A program made the position numbers and the translations under genes. DNA of 64,000 nt from Leishmania mexicana MHOM/GT/2001/U1103 (lineage: Eukaryota > Euglenozoa > Kinetoplastea > Trypanosomatida > Trypanosomatidae), in the NCBI RefSeq assembly GCF_000234665.1, contig NC_018337.1, forward strand, positions 1 through 64,000, written 5' to 3'. The notes under the pieces were generated by a model. It was given only the letters and a program-made list of their open reading frames with translations. It had not been told where the DNA came from and made no database searches. Positions 30,131 to 40,684 of this stretch are shown here, piece by piece (the stretch's first letter is position 1; every line of letters begins with the position of its first letter).

Positions 30131-31918
30131 ATGACCGGCCACACCCTTGTGATGCCGTGCCTGCAGAGGTACGCACGCCTTAGCGCTAGCGTCTTTGCTA
30201 GCACCGACGACGCCGAGGCTCAAGCAGCGCTTTCACCGTTGCTACAGTACCTGTTACTTCAGAGTTGCAACACCAGCGAGGTAGAAGCGCTCGAGCAATG
30301 GTGTCGCAAGCAGGGGAACGAAGAACTGTTGAAGAAATGCGGCGGCGAGGTCACGGCAGTGATAAAGAGGCGTGTTTCGCAGCGGGCTCGTGTGCTCTCC
30401 GAGGCTGTGGCAAACAGGCAGGACATGCTCGTGACGGATGCGCGAAGCACCGTGGTGCCCGCCGTCATATGCTCTGCTGGTGCACATGGCAGTGGGCGTA
30501 GCGGGACAGCGACACTGGTGCAGTGGTGGCACCTCAGCGACGATGACCCGTGGAGCTTCACCGCGTCCGGGTTGTGTTCACAGGCTACGCGGGGCGGGAG
30601 CGATGGGTATCGATTTGTGTGTCTGAGGGAGGCGCTTACGCTGGTGGGTCCATACCTCGACCTAATGCGTCAGGCTGCCGCAACGGGCGACTGGGAGGGC
30701 GTCTCGCGCCATGTCATCGAGGCGACGAACTACATCAACCGCGTCTCCCTCAGGGACGATCCGGCGGTCATCTTCGGGTCTCTAGAGCTGTCGCGGTTGC
30801 ACCTTGCTCTAGCCTTTGCCAGCGGCGGCGGTGTCGCCTCGGTAGAGAAGGCGCTACAGCAAGTGCGGGTAAACGAGGATATGCGACGAGCTGCGGCGCT
30901 GCTTGACGGGCTTGGCGCGAAGGAGCGAGACACTGCGGAGGTGCACTCGTCACCCAATGCGTCGGCGGCCTCGGTTTCCAAAGCGCAGGCATACTGGCGC
31001 TTGATACTGTCGTACAGCACATTCTTCAACACTGTCGCCGCCTACGTGGACGGTTCATTGGGGAGGTTTGAAAGCTGCGCCAAGGCGCTTCTGGGGGACG
31101 GGACAGAAACAGGCGCCTGCCTCTGGGGAGCCGCACGGTATCCAAGCATACACTTCTGCTTGCCAGATTCCACTGCTCGCGCTAGACAGCCCGACGCTCA
31201 GTCAAGCGGACCCAAGACACAGTCGGGCGCGTGCACCGTGATGCCGGTTCTGTTTCCCTACTCTTCTAGCCACGTCCGCGCCAGCTCCTCGGATCACTAT
31301 CTGGATGAGTTTGCACCGCTGGTCACGCGCGTAATTTCTCCTGCCTCGTCCTTCAGCACTCTTGTCGTACTCTCGGCCGTTGGCACTCTTCCACTTCACG
31401 TGGCGCTCACACAGTTGCGCACATGTGTAGAGTTGCGGGAAGTGTACGAGGGCTGCAGTGAGCTTACCAGCCTCCTCGGCGCCCTTTGGTGCGGGCAACT
31501 GGGAGTGGCCTGGAGGTGCGCTAAAGCAGCAGCAGCTCGCTACTTGAATCGTGAACCGCACGTGCAAGACTCCGTCGTGAAGAAGCTGCTGGAATATGTG
31601 AGGCTGAGTGTCTGCTTCCATTACCTGCGTGTGCGACGAATAGCACTCATGACGGACGCGGCAGCGGATTTAGGGTTCGAGTCGTCCGAGGAAGTCGCGG
31701 AGACGGCGACCGCCCTCATCTCCTGCAACTGCATTGACGCACGCATTGACTTGGTGAAAGGGACAATTTGCAGCAATGAGCTAGGCGAGAGGAGTGAAGT
31801 GATGGAGGTAAAGGCCGAGGCAACCGCGCTTGCCAAGCTGAGCTTTTCGGCGCTGAAGGTGCGGCTTGCCTGCTTGTCAGCGGAGCGGAACCTGATCGCT
31901 TTTCCAGATGATGGTTGA
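30131..31918 (+). CDS. PCI-domain protein, COP9 signalosome subunit 1 (CSN1/GPS1)-like
   Basis: 595 residues. The N-terminal two thirds are helical and low in recognisable motifs, consistent with TPR-like repeats (for example WEGVSRHVIEATNYINRV). The C-terminal ~150 residues read as a PCI module: helices with CGQLGVAWRCAKAA, then VKKLLEYVRLSVCFHYLRV, and a winged helix ending in ISCNCIDARIDLVKGTICS (about 525-545). The wing sequence with xINARIDxxxxxIxxx is characteristic of CSN1 and the proteasome lid subunit Rpn7. Proteasome lid subunits are more conserved in trypanosomatids, so the weak match favours CSN1, which acts in removing NEDD8 from cullins. No membrane segments. The PCI assignment is likely; which complex it belongs to is inferred. 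Confidence 0.7.
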   Translation: MTGHTLVMPCLQRYARLSASVFASTDDAEAQAALSPLLQYLLLQSCNTSEVEALEQWCRKQGNEELLKKCGGEVTAVIKRRVSQRARVLSEAVANRQDMLVTDARSTVVPAVICSAGAHGSGRSGTATLVQWWHLSDDDPWSFTASGLCSQATRGGSDGYRFVCLREALTLVGPYLDLMRQAAATGDWEGVSRHVIEATNYINRVSLRDDPAVIFGSLELSRLHLALAFASGGGVASVEKALQQVRVNEDMRRAAALLDGLGAKERDTAEVHSSPNASAASVSKAQAYWRLILSYSTFFNTVAAYVDGSLGRFESCAKALLGDGTETGACLWGAARYPSIHFCLPDSTARARQPDAQSSGPKTQSGACTVMPVLFPYSSSHVRASSSDHYLDEFAPLVTRVISPASSFSTLVVLSAVGTLPLHVALTQLRTCVELREVYEGCSELTSLLGALWCGQLGVAWRCAKAAAARYLNREPHVQDSVVKKLLEYVRLSVCFHYLRVRRIALMTDAAADLGFESSEEVAETATALISCNCIDARIDLVKGTICSNELGERSEVMEVKAEATALAKLSFSALKVRLACLSAERNLIAFPDDG

Positions 31919-32902
31919 CCGTGTCAGCTGCGCAGCGCAGTTGGGGTCACGGGTGGGCAGGACGGGGACCTTGGAGGCGTGTGCTGGTGTGCGCGGCGGA
32001 CGCACTGCCTCAGTCAGCTTATTCGTTACCTCCCGACAAAATGTTGGCTTCAGTTGCTGTGGTGTCATCTTTCATGGCTGCTGTTCCGCTCCTGCCTCGT
32101 CTCTTTTTTTTCTTTGAGTACCGCAGCTTCTGTCGTGCCCATTGGTGGCCTGGAGATTCTCTTTGCAGCTGAGCAGGCTGCAGAAGCCCGATGGCTTCGG
32201 CGGTGCCGGCATGGATCTGTCTCTCAGCTGTTCGCCACAGACGGAATAGTGCTGTGTCTCTTTCCCTCTCTTATCGTCTTCCATGCTCTGTGTGCATCTC
32301 CGTCTGCGTGTGCGTGGTGCATCTGTGTTCGACATTTTTCGTTTTAGCTGGCTCGCGCCTCTTATGCTCTGTCTTGTCGGAGAATTGGAGCAGAATTTCT
32401 CAGAAACTTCGACGAAGCACAAAGAACACACGAATCACAGCGTGTGGATATGGGCAGCGCAGGACGCACGCGCGTGTGAAGCGAGTCGGCACGTGTGCCT
32501 GACGCTCCAGTGCCCCAAGCAAAGCCTCCCGGAGTGCTTATCGTTGAAGGCGCTATGCACAGAAGCTACTGACGGAAGCCCTCACATGTGCACTCGTTCT
32601 TCTTTCTTATCTTTTCCCCCTTCCTCGCCTTCCAGCCGTTCTCATTCCTTGAACGGAGGCGGTTGCTTGTGATTGTGTGTGGTTGTCCGCGCTTGGCCGC
32701 TCCTCACTGCATGGTTCCTTCTCTTTCAAGGTTACCTCGATCACCCAGACGGTACAACCCGGCTCATCGGGTTACACTTACTGACCCGGTGCTGTCATCT
32801 GTGACGGGTGTGTAACGGTCACTGTGCTTTTGTGTCTTCTTCGTTTTTCCTTGGGCTCTGCGTGCGCTCGTCCCCTCGCGGTGGGGCCTCGGTGAACCTG
32901 CC
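31919..32902. other. Intergenic spacer upstream of the PrimPol-like gene
   Basis: No gene seen. Pyrimidine-rich tracts at about 32240-32290 and 32600-32650 are splice-acceptor candidates. Confidence 0.45.
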
Positions 32903-35191
32903 ATGTCTGTGCAAAAGGCTGCTCGCGTCGAGGTGACCGCGCCTGCGGCTGCGCCCTCTACCGTTAGTGTGCGCAGAGCAAGTCGTGACGACAGCGGTCT
33001 TGACGACAACGGGCTCGGCAACTCTATCAATCCGCTGTTCATACTCTCCGGCCCCCGCGGAAGCGCCATCGACCCGCGCAGCAGCGACCATCAACTCAAC
33101 TCCCTGATGAATGTGGTCGATGACTCAGTCTTTCAGATGCTGAGTGACGCGTGGGCCGCTGTTGGTGTGCCAGCGGATCGATACTGGCGCAGTCCCCAGC
33201 ATCTGCTTGGCGAAAGTTCAGCGGCGATACCGACGAAAAAGACACCCTCAACGCCACTCAGCTTGCTAGGGCTGCGTGTGCCGAACCCCCTCCACCTTCA
33301 CTCATCCTTCTACCCTACGCGTGTTGAGGCACTGGCGGCGCGGGGCTACGGCGCCCACCGTGGCCTTCTTCCTCTCGCACTGGACCACAGAAGTGGATCG
33401 GGTAGTAAACTCTTCAACGTTCTTCCACGATGGAGCGCCAACGTAGTTGGCATCGATGAATCAGCTGTGGAGACCTCAGCGGGCATTTGGCATGGCAGCG
33501 CCGTCGCTGATTTCGTGAGCGCCATACCCCACAGGCAAGATCGCAACTTGTACGCGCTGGTGGATGAGTCATGTCCGGTTGATCCTTACTTTGATCTGGA
33601 TTTCTCGTACGACCCGGAGCAGGACGACCCGAGTGCTGCTTTGCTCCTGCAGAGCTGCGGCGAGGGCAAGGAGGTGGCGTCGGTGACCGCCTTCTCCGCC
33701 GAGGCAGTAGAGAAGGTGCTTCTCACAATGCTCACAGCTCTTCGTCGGGAGGTGGAGACGGGGCTCAAAACCACTGTGGTGGAGTGCCTGGTACTGACGA
33801 GTAGCCTTCAAACAGGGCGGCGCCCGGATACGCCCTCAGCGCCGGCCTCCTTGGAGCAGCTGAAGCTCAGCTTTCACGTGCACTTCCGTTTAGCTGACAG
33901 AGCGGTGCTGGCGTCAGTGCGAGAGATGCACAACTTCATGACTCAGCTTCGTTCACGACTTCAAGACAAAGAAGCGGCAGCGACAACATCACCCTCGCTG
34001 GACAGCCCCACGAGAGAGAAGAGAGAGGAAGCTCGACAGGCCTCCGCCCTACTGCTGCGGTGTGTGGACTTTGGTGTGTACACGCGGTGGCGTGCCTTTC
34101 GTCTCCCATACAACGTCAAGGCATCCGAGGCTTCTCAGTCAAGTGCGCTGGTGAGCGGCGCTGGGGTCGACTTGCTGGAGGAGCAACTCCGGCAGCTGGG
34201 CATTGCACTCCCAGACAATGGAGTGGGCAAAGCAGCGCCGAGCGTGTTGCAGAGCCTCTTCCTTGCCGCAGACGTTGCGACTTACAAAGCGCAGCGCTAT
34301 TTGGTCAAGCGGTTGGAGCAGCATTTTCGCTTTCTCCTGCCGGTGTTGCCGGGAGCTACTGAGCTGAGGTTAACTGCGCTGGCAGAGTTTCTCTCCCCGC
34401 TCGTGCCCCCGCAGGTGCGAGCGGCGGCGGCAGAGGTGTGCGGGCCCTCCTCTTCCAGCTCATCAGCAAGGGACGTGGTGAGTGCGTGGGTTATGGAGCT
34501 CGCCTGCGTCGTGCGAGATGCGTCAGCGCTGCCGCACTCGCACGATGACGGCGCAGTGCAGGAGTCAACGACAAGTTCATCCTTCCGACTACTTCTTGAC
34601 GAGGGCGCGCTCACCTCTGCCGCCGCAAAGGCGTCGTCTGCGCAGGCTCCTAGCAGCCCTTTCGGCGTTCCGCTACCTCCTATGCCACGTAGTGTGCGGG
34701 TTCGGGTCGAGGACGCCGGGATGAGAGGGCTTCTTGCGGAGGTGTTTTGGTGCATAGCGCCGGAGTACGGCGGCCCAGGCGCTGTCGTGCGAGCCTTACC
34801 GGCGGCGGACGCATGGAACGCAGTCTCAGCGCAGAGCCCCATCACTTCAGAGCGTATCAACGCGCACTACGAGGACTCGATTCGAGCATACTACGTCTTT
34901 CAGAAGCAGAGCAAGTACTGCATCCGCCTGCATCGGAATCACAAGGCAACCTTCGCACAGCTGTACTTGACATTTGGGTCCATCAAGATTCGTTGCTACT
35001 CAAACGACTGTTGCGACCGGTGCTGCGTCATTCCATGGGAAGCCCCAGATAACCCGAAGTCGGGGCCGCAATACCATGCCGGGTATCCCAGGTATGAGCG
35101 TCTCGTGGCGATCCGCAATGCGCTCTTTCCGCCCCTGTCGACGGAGGAGCTGGTTCGTCGCTACGGCACAAGTGTCTTGCACTACGTGTAG
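32903..35191 (+). CDS. PPL1: PrimPol-like primase-polymerase (archaeo-eukaryotic primase superfamily)
   Basis: 762 residues. The archaeo-eukaryotic primase catalytic motifs are in order: motif I YFDLDF with Asp231 and Asp233, motif II SFHVHF (Ser323, His325), motif III CVDFGVYTRWRAFRL with Asp389. These match human PrimPol (DxE, SxH, hD, and the NVYTxxRxFRL block). A C-terminal zinc-knuckle region begins YCIRLHRNHK (Cys673, His680) and continues through a CYSNDCCDRCC cluster, like the PrimPol zinc finger needed for priming. PrimPols restart stalled forks by repriming or lesion bypass, in nucleus and mitochondrion. T. brucei has two such proteins (PPL1, PPL2). Position between G6PD and adenylate kinase matches, from memory, the T. 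brucei PPL1 locus, hence the symbol. An insertion-rich, Ser/Ala-rich linker separates catalytic core and zinc region. Confidence 0.85.
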   Translation: MSVQKAARVEVTAPAAAPSTVSVRRASRDDSGLDDNGLGNSINPLFILSGPRGSAIDPRSSDHQLNSLMNVVDDSVFQMLSDAWAAVGVPADRYWRSPQHLLGESSAAIPTKKTPSTPLSLLGLRVPNPLHLHSSFYPTRVEALAARGYGAHRGLLPLALDHRSGSGSKLFNVLPRWSANVVGIDESAVETSAGIWHGSAVADFVSAIPHRQDRNLYALVDESCPVDPYFDLDFSYDPEQDDPSAALLLQSCGEGKEVASVTAFSAEAVEKVLLTMLTALRREVETGLKTTVVECLVLTSSLQTGRRPDTPSAPASLEQLKLSFHVHFRLADRAVLASVREMHNFMTQLRSRLQDKEAAATTSPSLDSPTREKREEARQASALLLRCVDFGVYTRWRAFRLPYNVKASEASQSSALVSGAGVDLLEEQLRQLGIALPDNGVGKAAPSVLQSLFLAADVATYKAQRYLVKRLEQHFRFLLPVLPGATELRLTALAEFLSPLVPPQVRAAAAEVCGPSSSSSSARDVVSAWVMELACVVRDASALPHSHDDGAVQESTTSSSFRLLLDEGALTSAAAKASSAQAPSSPFGVPLPPMPRSVRVRVEDAGMRGLLAEVFWCIAPEYGGPGAVVRALPAADAWNAVSAQSPITSERINAHYEDSIRAYYVFQKQSKYCIRLHRNHKATFAQLYLTFGSIKIRCYSNDCCDRCCVIPWEAPDNPKSGPQYHAGYPRYERLVAIRNALFPPLSTEELVRRYGTSVLHYV

Positions 35192-35744
35192 CAGCGTGTG
35201 AAGTTCAGTAGAGAGGGATGATATGACGAGGGAGGAAGCGCATGTGCATGAACATGAAGACGCAGTGTCGCACGCGCTGACCTCCTCCATCAACTGCGCA
35301 TCTCACACCTTTTTTTCTCTCGTATTAGAGTAGATCCAAGTCCTCCGGCCCAGGCTGCGCGTTTCGAATCTTTCGCTTCTCTCTCTCCTCACCGCGCGCA
35401 CACAGACGCACGCGTTGGCGAGCGCATCCTCCAATGCGTCGGCAGGAAGTGAGGAGGGGGAGGGGGAGGGTATGTCGTACTTTTATCCTTTTTTTCATCG
35501 CTTCTCGCGTATGTACGTGCGAACTGTGACAGCCATGCTTGGTGCGGGTTTAATACAACACTACCACGCACATGTGTTCCGCGCGCCTTCCTTCTTCAGC
35601 TTCGCAATCCTTTTCGTTAGTTGTGAGGCTGGTGTTCAACGCTTTGCAGCTCCGCTGCTCGTTGCGCCGCACCACCAGCGAGGGAGACGAGCGCTATGCT
35701 AACCCACGGGCACGCTTCTACGTTGTTTGCAGACCACGCTTACC
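35192..35744. other. Intergenic spacer upstream of adenylate kinase
   Basis: No gene. The pyrimidine-rich stretches with AG at about 35601 (TTCTTCAG) and 35732 (TTGTTTGCAG) are candidate splice acceptors. The second would leave ATG 35745, in frame with the kinase, in the mature mRNA. Confidence 0.45.
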
Positions 35745-35996
35745 ATGCTGCGCCGATCGTCCTTCTCTCGCCACGTCTTACCCTTGATGTCCTCTTCTCC
35801 TGTTCTGCTTTGCCCTGACACTCTGGCGTTTCCCTCTCCTCATCCCGGTGCTACTGCTCGTCCTGTGCTGTATCTCACGCTGCCAAACGTGCTCGCTGCC
35901 GCCTCCTGTGTGTGTCCACGTCGTAATGACTGCGAAAGGATTTTCGTTCCTGCGCTCTCCACCTACCTTCTCCCCCACCCCCGTTCTTTTTCAATC
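35745..35996 (+). other. In-frame N-terminal extension of adenylate kinase (possible mitochondrial presequence)
   Basis: The adenylate kinase frame has no stop back to ATG 35745, giving 84 additional codons. The extension begins MLRRSSFSRHVLPLM, basic, hydroxylated and free of acids, like a mitochondrial presequence. Later it contains a pyrimidine tract that could serve as a splice acceptor for the short form. Whether it is translated is unknown. Confidence 0.35.
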
Positions 35997-36653
35997 ATGA
36001 AGATCGTGCTCATGGGCGCCCCTGGCTGCGGTAAGGGCACGCAGAGCCCGTACATACAGGACAGGTACGGTGTGTGCCATCTATCGACGGGTGATATGCT
36101 GCGCGACGCGGTGGCGCGGAAGACTGCAAACGGAAAACTGGCGAAGGACGCCATGGATTCGGGCAAGCTTGTCAGTGACGACATCGTGTTTGGGATTGTG
36201 AAGGATAGCATTAAGAACCCTGAGTGCCGCTACGGCTACATCCTAGACGGCTACCCGCGCACGCTGAAGCAGGCGCAAATGATGGAGGACGCCGGGGAGA
36301 AGATAGACAAGGTAATCGAGTTCAGCGTTCCGGACGAGGTCATCCTGGAGCGGACGAGTGGCCGGTGGATTCACAAGCCGAGCGGGCGCACGTACCACGA
36401 GGTGTTCCGCCCTCCGAAGACGCCCAGGAAGGATGACATAACGGGTGAGGAGCTCTATCAACGTCCCGACGATCGTCGCGAGGTGTGCGAGAAGCGCCTG
36501 GACATCTATAAGAATGAGACTCGCCCTCTCGCCGACTACTTTACCAAGGAGGGCGTGTATTCGGTTATCAACGCCAACCAAACGATCGACGAGGTTCGAA
36601 AGGCCATCGCTACTTTGCTGGACCCCATTGGCATTGCAACGGGTCTCAAGTAG
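35997..36653 (+). CDS. ADK: Adenylate kinase
   Basis: 218 residues from the ATG chosen because the kinase fold begins there (MKIVLMGAPGCGKGT). Long-type adenylate kinase interconverting ATP + AMP and 2 ADP. P-loop GAPGCGKGT at about 7-15, AMP-site STGDMLR, ILDGYPRT, LID start ERTSGRWIHKPSGRTYH, the RPDD motif and KRL. All nucleotide-binding arginines are present, so it should be active. The LID has HKPSGRTYH-type sequence without zinc cysteines. A longer in-frame form starting at 35745 would add 84 residues. The next gene is a divergent paralogue. If only the short form is made, cytosolic or flagellar location is likely; no PTS1 is present (C-terminus GLK). Confidence 0.95.
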   Translation: MKIVLMGAPGCGKGTQSPYIQDRYGVCHLSTGDMLRDAVARKTANGKLAKDAMDSGKLVSDDIVFGIVKDSIKNPECRYGYILDGYPRTLKQAQMMEDAGEKIDKVIEFSVPDEVILERTSGRWIHKPSGRTYHEVFRPPKTPRKDDITGEELYQRPDDRREVCEKRLDIYKNETRPLADYFTKEGVYSVINANQTIDEVRKAIATLLDPIGIATGLK

Positions 36654-37199
36654 TGCCAGAAAAGTAGGCGAGGATGTGCCCTTGTAGTTCTCCATCTTGG
36701 GCGGACGCGCACGTCCCCCGCAGATGCTTCTCGAAACGGGTCGCTATTGATGAGTGGTCGTCTCTCTTCTGCGACTTTCTTTGCGTTGTAGTTCACAGGT
36801 GCACTCTAGGAGTTTTAGTGGATCAGGTTGTCTTGTATGAAATACAGTGATGCTACACGTCTTTACTCACGCGTATACCTGCGCGCGCGTAGTACATAGG
36901 CATATACCGCGGCAGCGGCGTCGCGTCAATGCGCGCGTTGGGCGGATGGCGGATGTTGAGCGCTGCGTCGCATCCGCTTGCATTTTGGCGTACGTGCCTC
37001 GTTTTCTTGTCGCTGTCCGGTTTGTTTCGCATGTTTGTGGAGCCAACATCGAATCAGCAGGCACTGATGAGAAACGGATAAGGGAAAGAGTGACGGCGTG
37101 ATTCGAAGGCGTATCCCACCCGGCCATCACGCCGCCCACTGATGGGAAGCCTGGGCTACGCTGAGGGATGCAGCGGGCGGCGACCGGCATGATAGGAGG
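36654..37199. other. 3' flank of adenylate kinase
   Basis: No gene seen. Likely 3' UTR of the adenylate kinase transcript. Confidence 0.45.
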
Positions 37200-37356
37200 A
37201 GCGGTTGTGAGGCGACCTGCGAAGCGAGTTGAGAGGGGGGAGGCAGAGTTTTCGGTGGAGGCTGTGCTCGCAGATGACGGAGTCCGGCGCATTGCAACGC
37301 GTGCGTCTACGGCTGCTTCGCACCACGCAATGGGAGCCTGTGACAGGGCAAGTAGA
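37200..37356 (+). mobile_element. Decayed SIDER-like repeat, copy 5
   Basis: Recognisable but heavily mutated version of the central part of copies 1-4: it keeps GACCTGCGAAGCGAG, GGTGGAGGCTGTGCTC, GATGACGGAGTCCGGCGCATTG and GCACCACGCAATGGGAGCCTGTGACAGGGCAAG in order. It is much more diverged than copies 1-4, so it is an older insertion. It lies in sense orientation in the 3' flank of adenylate kinase, the typical SIDER location. Confidence 0.6.
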
Positions 37357-40300
37357 GTGGAGTCGAGTTCAAGCTTCAGGTTTGAATGGATGCGGTGGCG
37401 AAAACAAGCTTGCGAGCGGCGAGTCGAGTACCGCTTTTGGGTGCGTCTGGTTGTTTTTTCTTTACGTCATCTTCCTTGTTACTCTCCCGATTTTGTATCT
37501 TGACAGTGTGTTGCTTTGTGGAGGTAGGAGCATATCTTTGCTTTCAACTTTATTTCGTTCTTCCTTGTGATGTGATGGGCCTGAGGCGGGAAGCTGAGGG
37601 CGTGTGTGTTTGCTCGTCGGTGTCTGTGTGCCGTGTGTGTCCCCCACTTCCCCGTCCTGTGCCCTTTGCCGCCGTTCTCGAACTCTGTGGAGTCTCTTAT
37701 CCCTCTCAAATGACGAGGTAGGTGACGCACGAACTGGAGGAAAAGCACCATAGACGCACCCACAAAGACGCCCAAACAGGGGCTTGTGAGAAAACATGGA
37801 TCGCTGGTGCTTACGCGGAGTTCGGGGTGGTGGTGGTGGCGAACCACCTCACAGGACCCACGAAGAGCGTGAACGAAAAAGCGTTGCGTTTCGCAAATGG
37901 GACGACTTACTTGATCGTTACTGTTATCCGCGGAAGCTTCCCGCCCTCCCCGCGCCGTTCTTCTGACTCCCGATTCTCTGTTTCGTTGGAGCAGCTCGTC
38001 TCGCTGCATGCACGTACGCTACGAATCGGAGGCGGGGGAAGAAGGATTAGGGGCGGTGGAAGAAGCGACGGTGTACGGACAACGTTTTCTTCGTCGTTTT
38101 GCCTGGTAGAATTTTTTTTCAGCTTTACTCTCCGTCTCTTTTCTGTTCCGCTCTTGTTCACATCACCATCACACACGTCAGCGTGTTTGTGTATGTAATC
38201 TGTCGTCGGTAGCTGCTGTTATCCTCGGTGGGAAGAGGGAGAGAGTGTACATTCGAAGTCTCCTGCGGTGGTGAACAGTCTCAGGCGATCACGCGGGGAA
38301 CGGAGAGGTGAAAACGAGAGGCACATGTGCAAGACAGCAGGAGCTGTCAAACGGCGGACGGACAGGTGGCAAGTTGGGGTGACACACATACAGACACGGT
38401 GCAGCAATATCGGTGCGTCTATAGCGCAGTCCCCAAACGCATGCGCACGCAGCCCTGCTCCCCTTGTTCTTTCTCCTTTTGTACTTCTCTTTCGAGCAGT
38501 TATCGTACTGTTGCAGCTCCTCATACTTGCGCGCATGCGTCGTATTTATGAGGGGCGGTGCTTGTCCAACGACGCCACCCTTCGCCTGGTTTCTGTATCT
38601 GTGTAGTGGATTTTTTGAGTGGGAAAGGCGTGCCTTCTCTCTTGCTCTCTGTTCTTCGCCCCAGGCCGCTTCGACTCTCTCCTCTCAGGCACCTTTGTTT
38701 ACGCCCATCGATGCTAGCAGCGTGGGTCACCCCTTTCAACCCCTGCTCCCCCCCCCGCCCGCCTGCCTCTCCTCCAAATCGAAGCTTGGGTGAATTTCGC
38801 GCGACTGTGATGGAGGTGTTTGCCTCTCGGCGTTGCTATTGGGTGTCTTCTCCCCTTTTCGGTCTTCTCTCGGTTTTCTGTGCTGTGGTTGCTCACCCCC
38901 CTCTCTGTGTGCCATGGTTCTTTGGCCTTCTCTCTGTTTCTCTGACTCACTGCCATCGGCCTCATCCTCTCTCCGCATCCTCCCTACCACAACCGCCATC
39001 ACACAGACACAGACACTCCAGTGCACCCATTGTTGCTCCGTGTCGCTACCTCCCTCCCCACCACTTTTTTTACTCACTTCAGCAACGAAAGCGACGACGA
39101 CAAAACGTACGTCATCTACTTCTTGCACATCTGTATGTTCTCCTTACCACTTACCCTCTCGCTCTCGCTCGCACTCGCTCTGATTTTCTAAATTTCTACT
39201 CCTCCCCCTCCTCCTGCGCGCTCCGTACTCTGGCTAGGCTGAAGGGACAAGGTGAGCACAAGGAATCGACAACGAGGTGTCGTGTATCTCGCATGCGTTT
39301 ACCTTCTTTTGTTTTTTTCAGTGTTGATGGTGTGTGCTTGCTTGATTGTTTGCGTTCTATCGTCCCCGAATCGCTGAAAGCTGGAAGGATGAGTGTCTTC
39401 CGCTTACCTCTCCACCCCCTGTCCTCCCTTCCCTGTGTCGTCAAAGGTGTCCGCAGTAGTACACAGTGTGGCGTGGCTGTATGCATCGCGTGCTTGAGTA
39501 TGTGCTCGTGTGTTTCGTTTGTTTGGGGCGGGTGGGTGGGGCTCGCGCTCATTTGTTAGCAGGTGCACGTCTGTGTGCCGTTTGGTGTTTGTTTGAATGG
39601 CGATGTCGTGTGTGTACCGTGGGCGGGTCTCTCGCCCCCCCTCCTCTCCATGTGACGCCCAAGAAGAGATGATGAAATCGAAGAGGGGACGCCGCCGCCC
39701 TGCGCCCCCTTGTTTTCTTGCTCCCTTGGCGATTTTTCCACACAACAAACAAACGAATCCGATGTAAGCATAGAAACCCAAAAAGATGAACGCAGCACTC
39801 GCCTGCTGGAGCGAAGTGGAAGGAAAGCGGGAGAGGACGACAAGGGAAGGCCCTGTGTAAGAGAGTCGACCTTTTCATCTCGCACGAGGGAGTTGAGTGC
39901 GTGCCATCAGCTGTGCACTGGAGGTACTCTGTGCTAGAAGACTGGGTTTCGTATCTGACAGCATTCTTTACTCTGCACAGGGTCCCCTGGTGTAAAACGC
40001 CGCACAACGCGACGTCAGGTTCGGTGACTTCCCGCCTCAACAATGGGAATCCTACACCACATTGTGGTGAACGCACAGTCCGTGTAGATCACCGGTGTCG
40101 CCCTTACTCTGGGCTGCGGCGCGCATCGCTACAAGACTCACTGATGTCGCTCTCTCTCTCTTTCGCTCTACCTATCCTAGAATGTGCTTCGTGACATCGC
40201 CGTCGGACACCCAGCAAGATCCCTCTACTTCGGGGTGGTGAGGGGAGCGTTCAGGTAGCCGGTGCCGCCGTTGCGTAGGAAACAGACAAACATAGAAGCA

Positions 40301-40684
40301 ATACTGCGCCACCCTCCGCACCAGACAGGGTTCGCCTTGCATCTGTGAAAGCCAAGATCTGTTTGCGCCTCTCGGTGCCCGACGTTGGTGTCGGAATCTC
40401 GCGCAACGGTGATTTGAGGACTGGTGTCCCACAAGCGCGAACGGGGTTGTTTTGCGTTTAGTCGTGAGCGCCGTCGTTCAGCATCGTGCCTCTCTGGATC
40501 TCGCGGAGGCGCCACTGCAGTGGGTCGTGCAGAGTCGACAGAAGCGGGGCGGTGATCTTCTTTTTTCTTTGAGCGCAAAGTTCCAGATCTGCCTTGTTTT
40601 CCTTCGCGGCACTCGTCGTGTTCTCTGTGACGGCAGTGTACACTGCGCAGGAGGTCAGCTGAGTTCCGATTGCGTGCTTACGCG
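37357..40684. other. Long (3.3 kb) intergenic spacer between the two adenylate kinase genes
   Basis: No supportable gene. Very pyrimidine-rich with many splice-acceptor-like tracts (38450-38480, 38640-38760, 39020-39070, 39160-39220). Long open frames here, including one of 333 codons around 38558-39559, lack ATG starts or are Pro/Ser/Leu-rich translations of pyrimidine tracts, so I reject them. Confidence 0.5.

Noticed and set aside
38558..39559. 333-codon open frame
   Set aside because: Product is Pro/Ser/Leu/Cys-rich translation of pyrimidine-rich spacer, no ATG start in a sensible context, several overlapping frames of similar kind; typical of Leishmania spacers.
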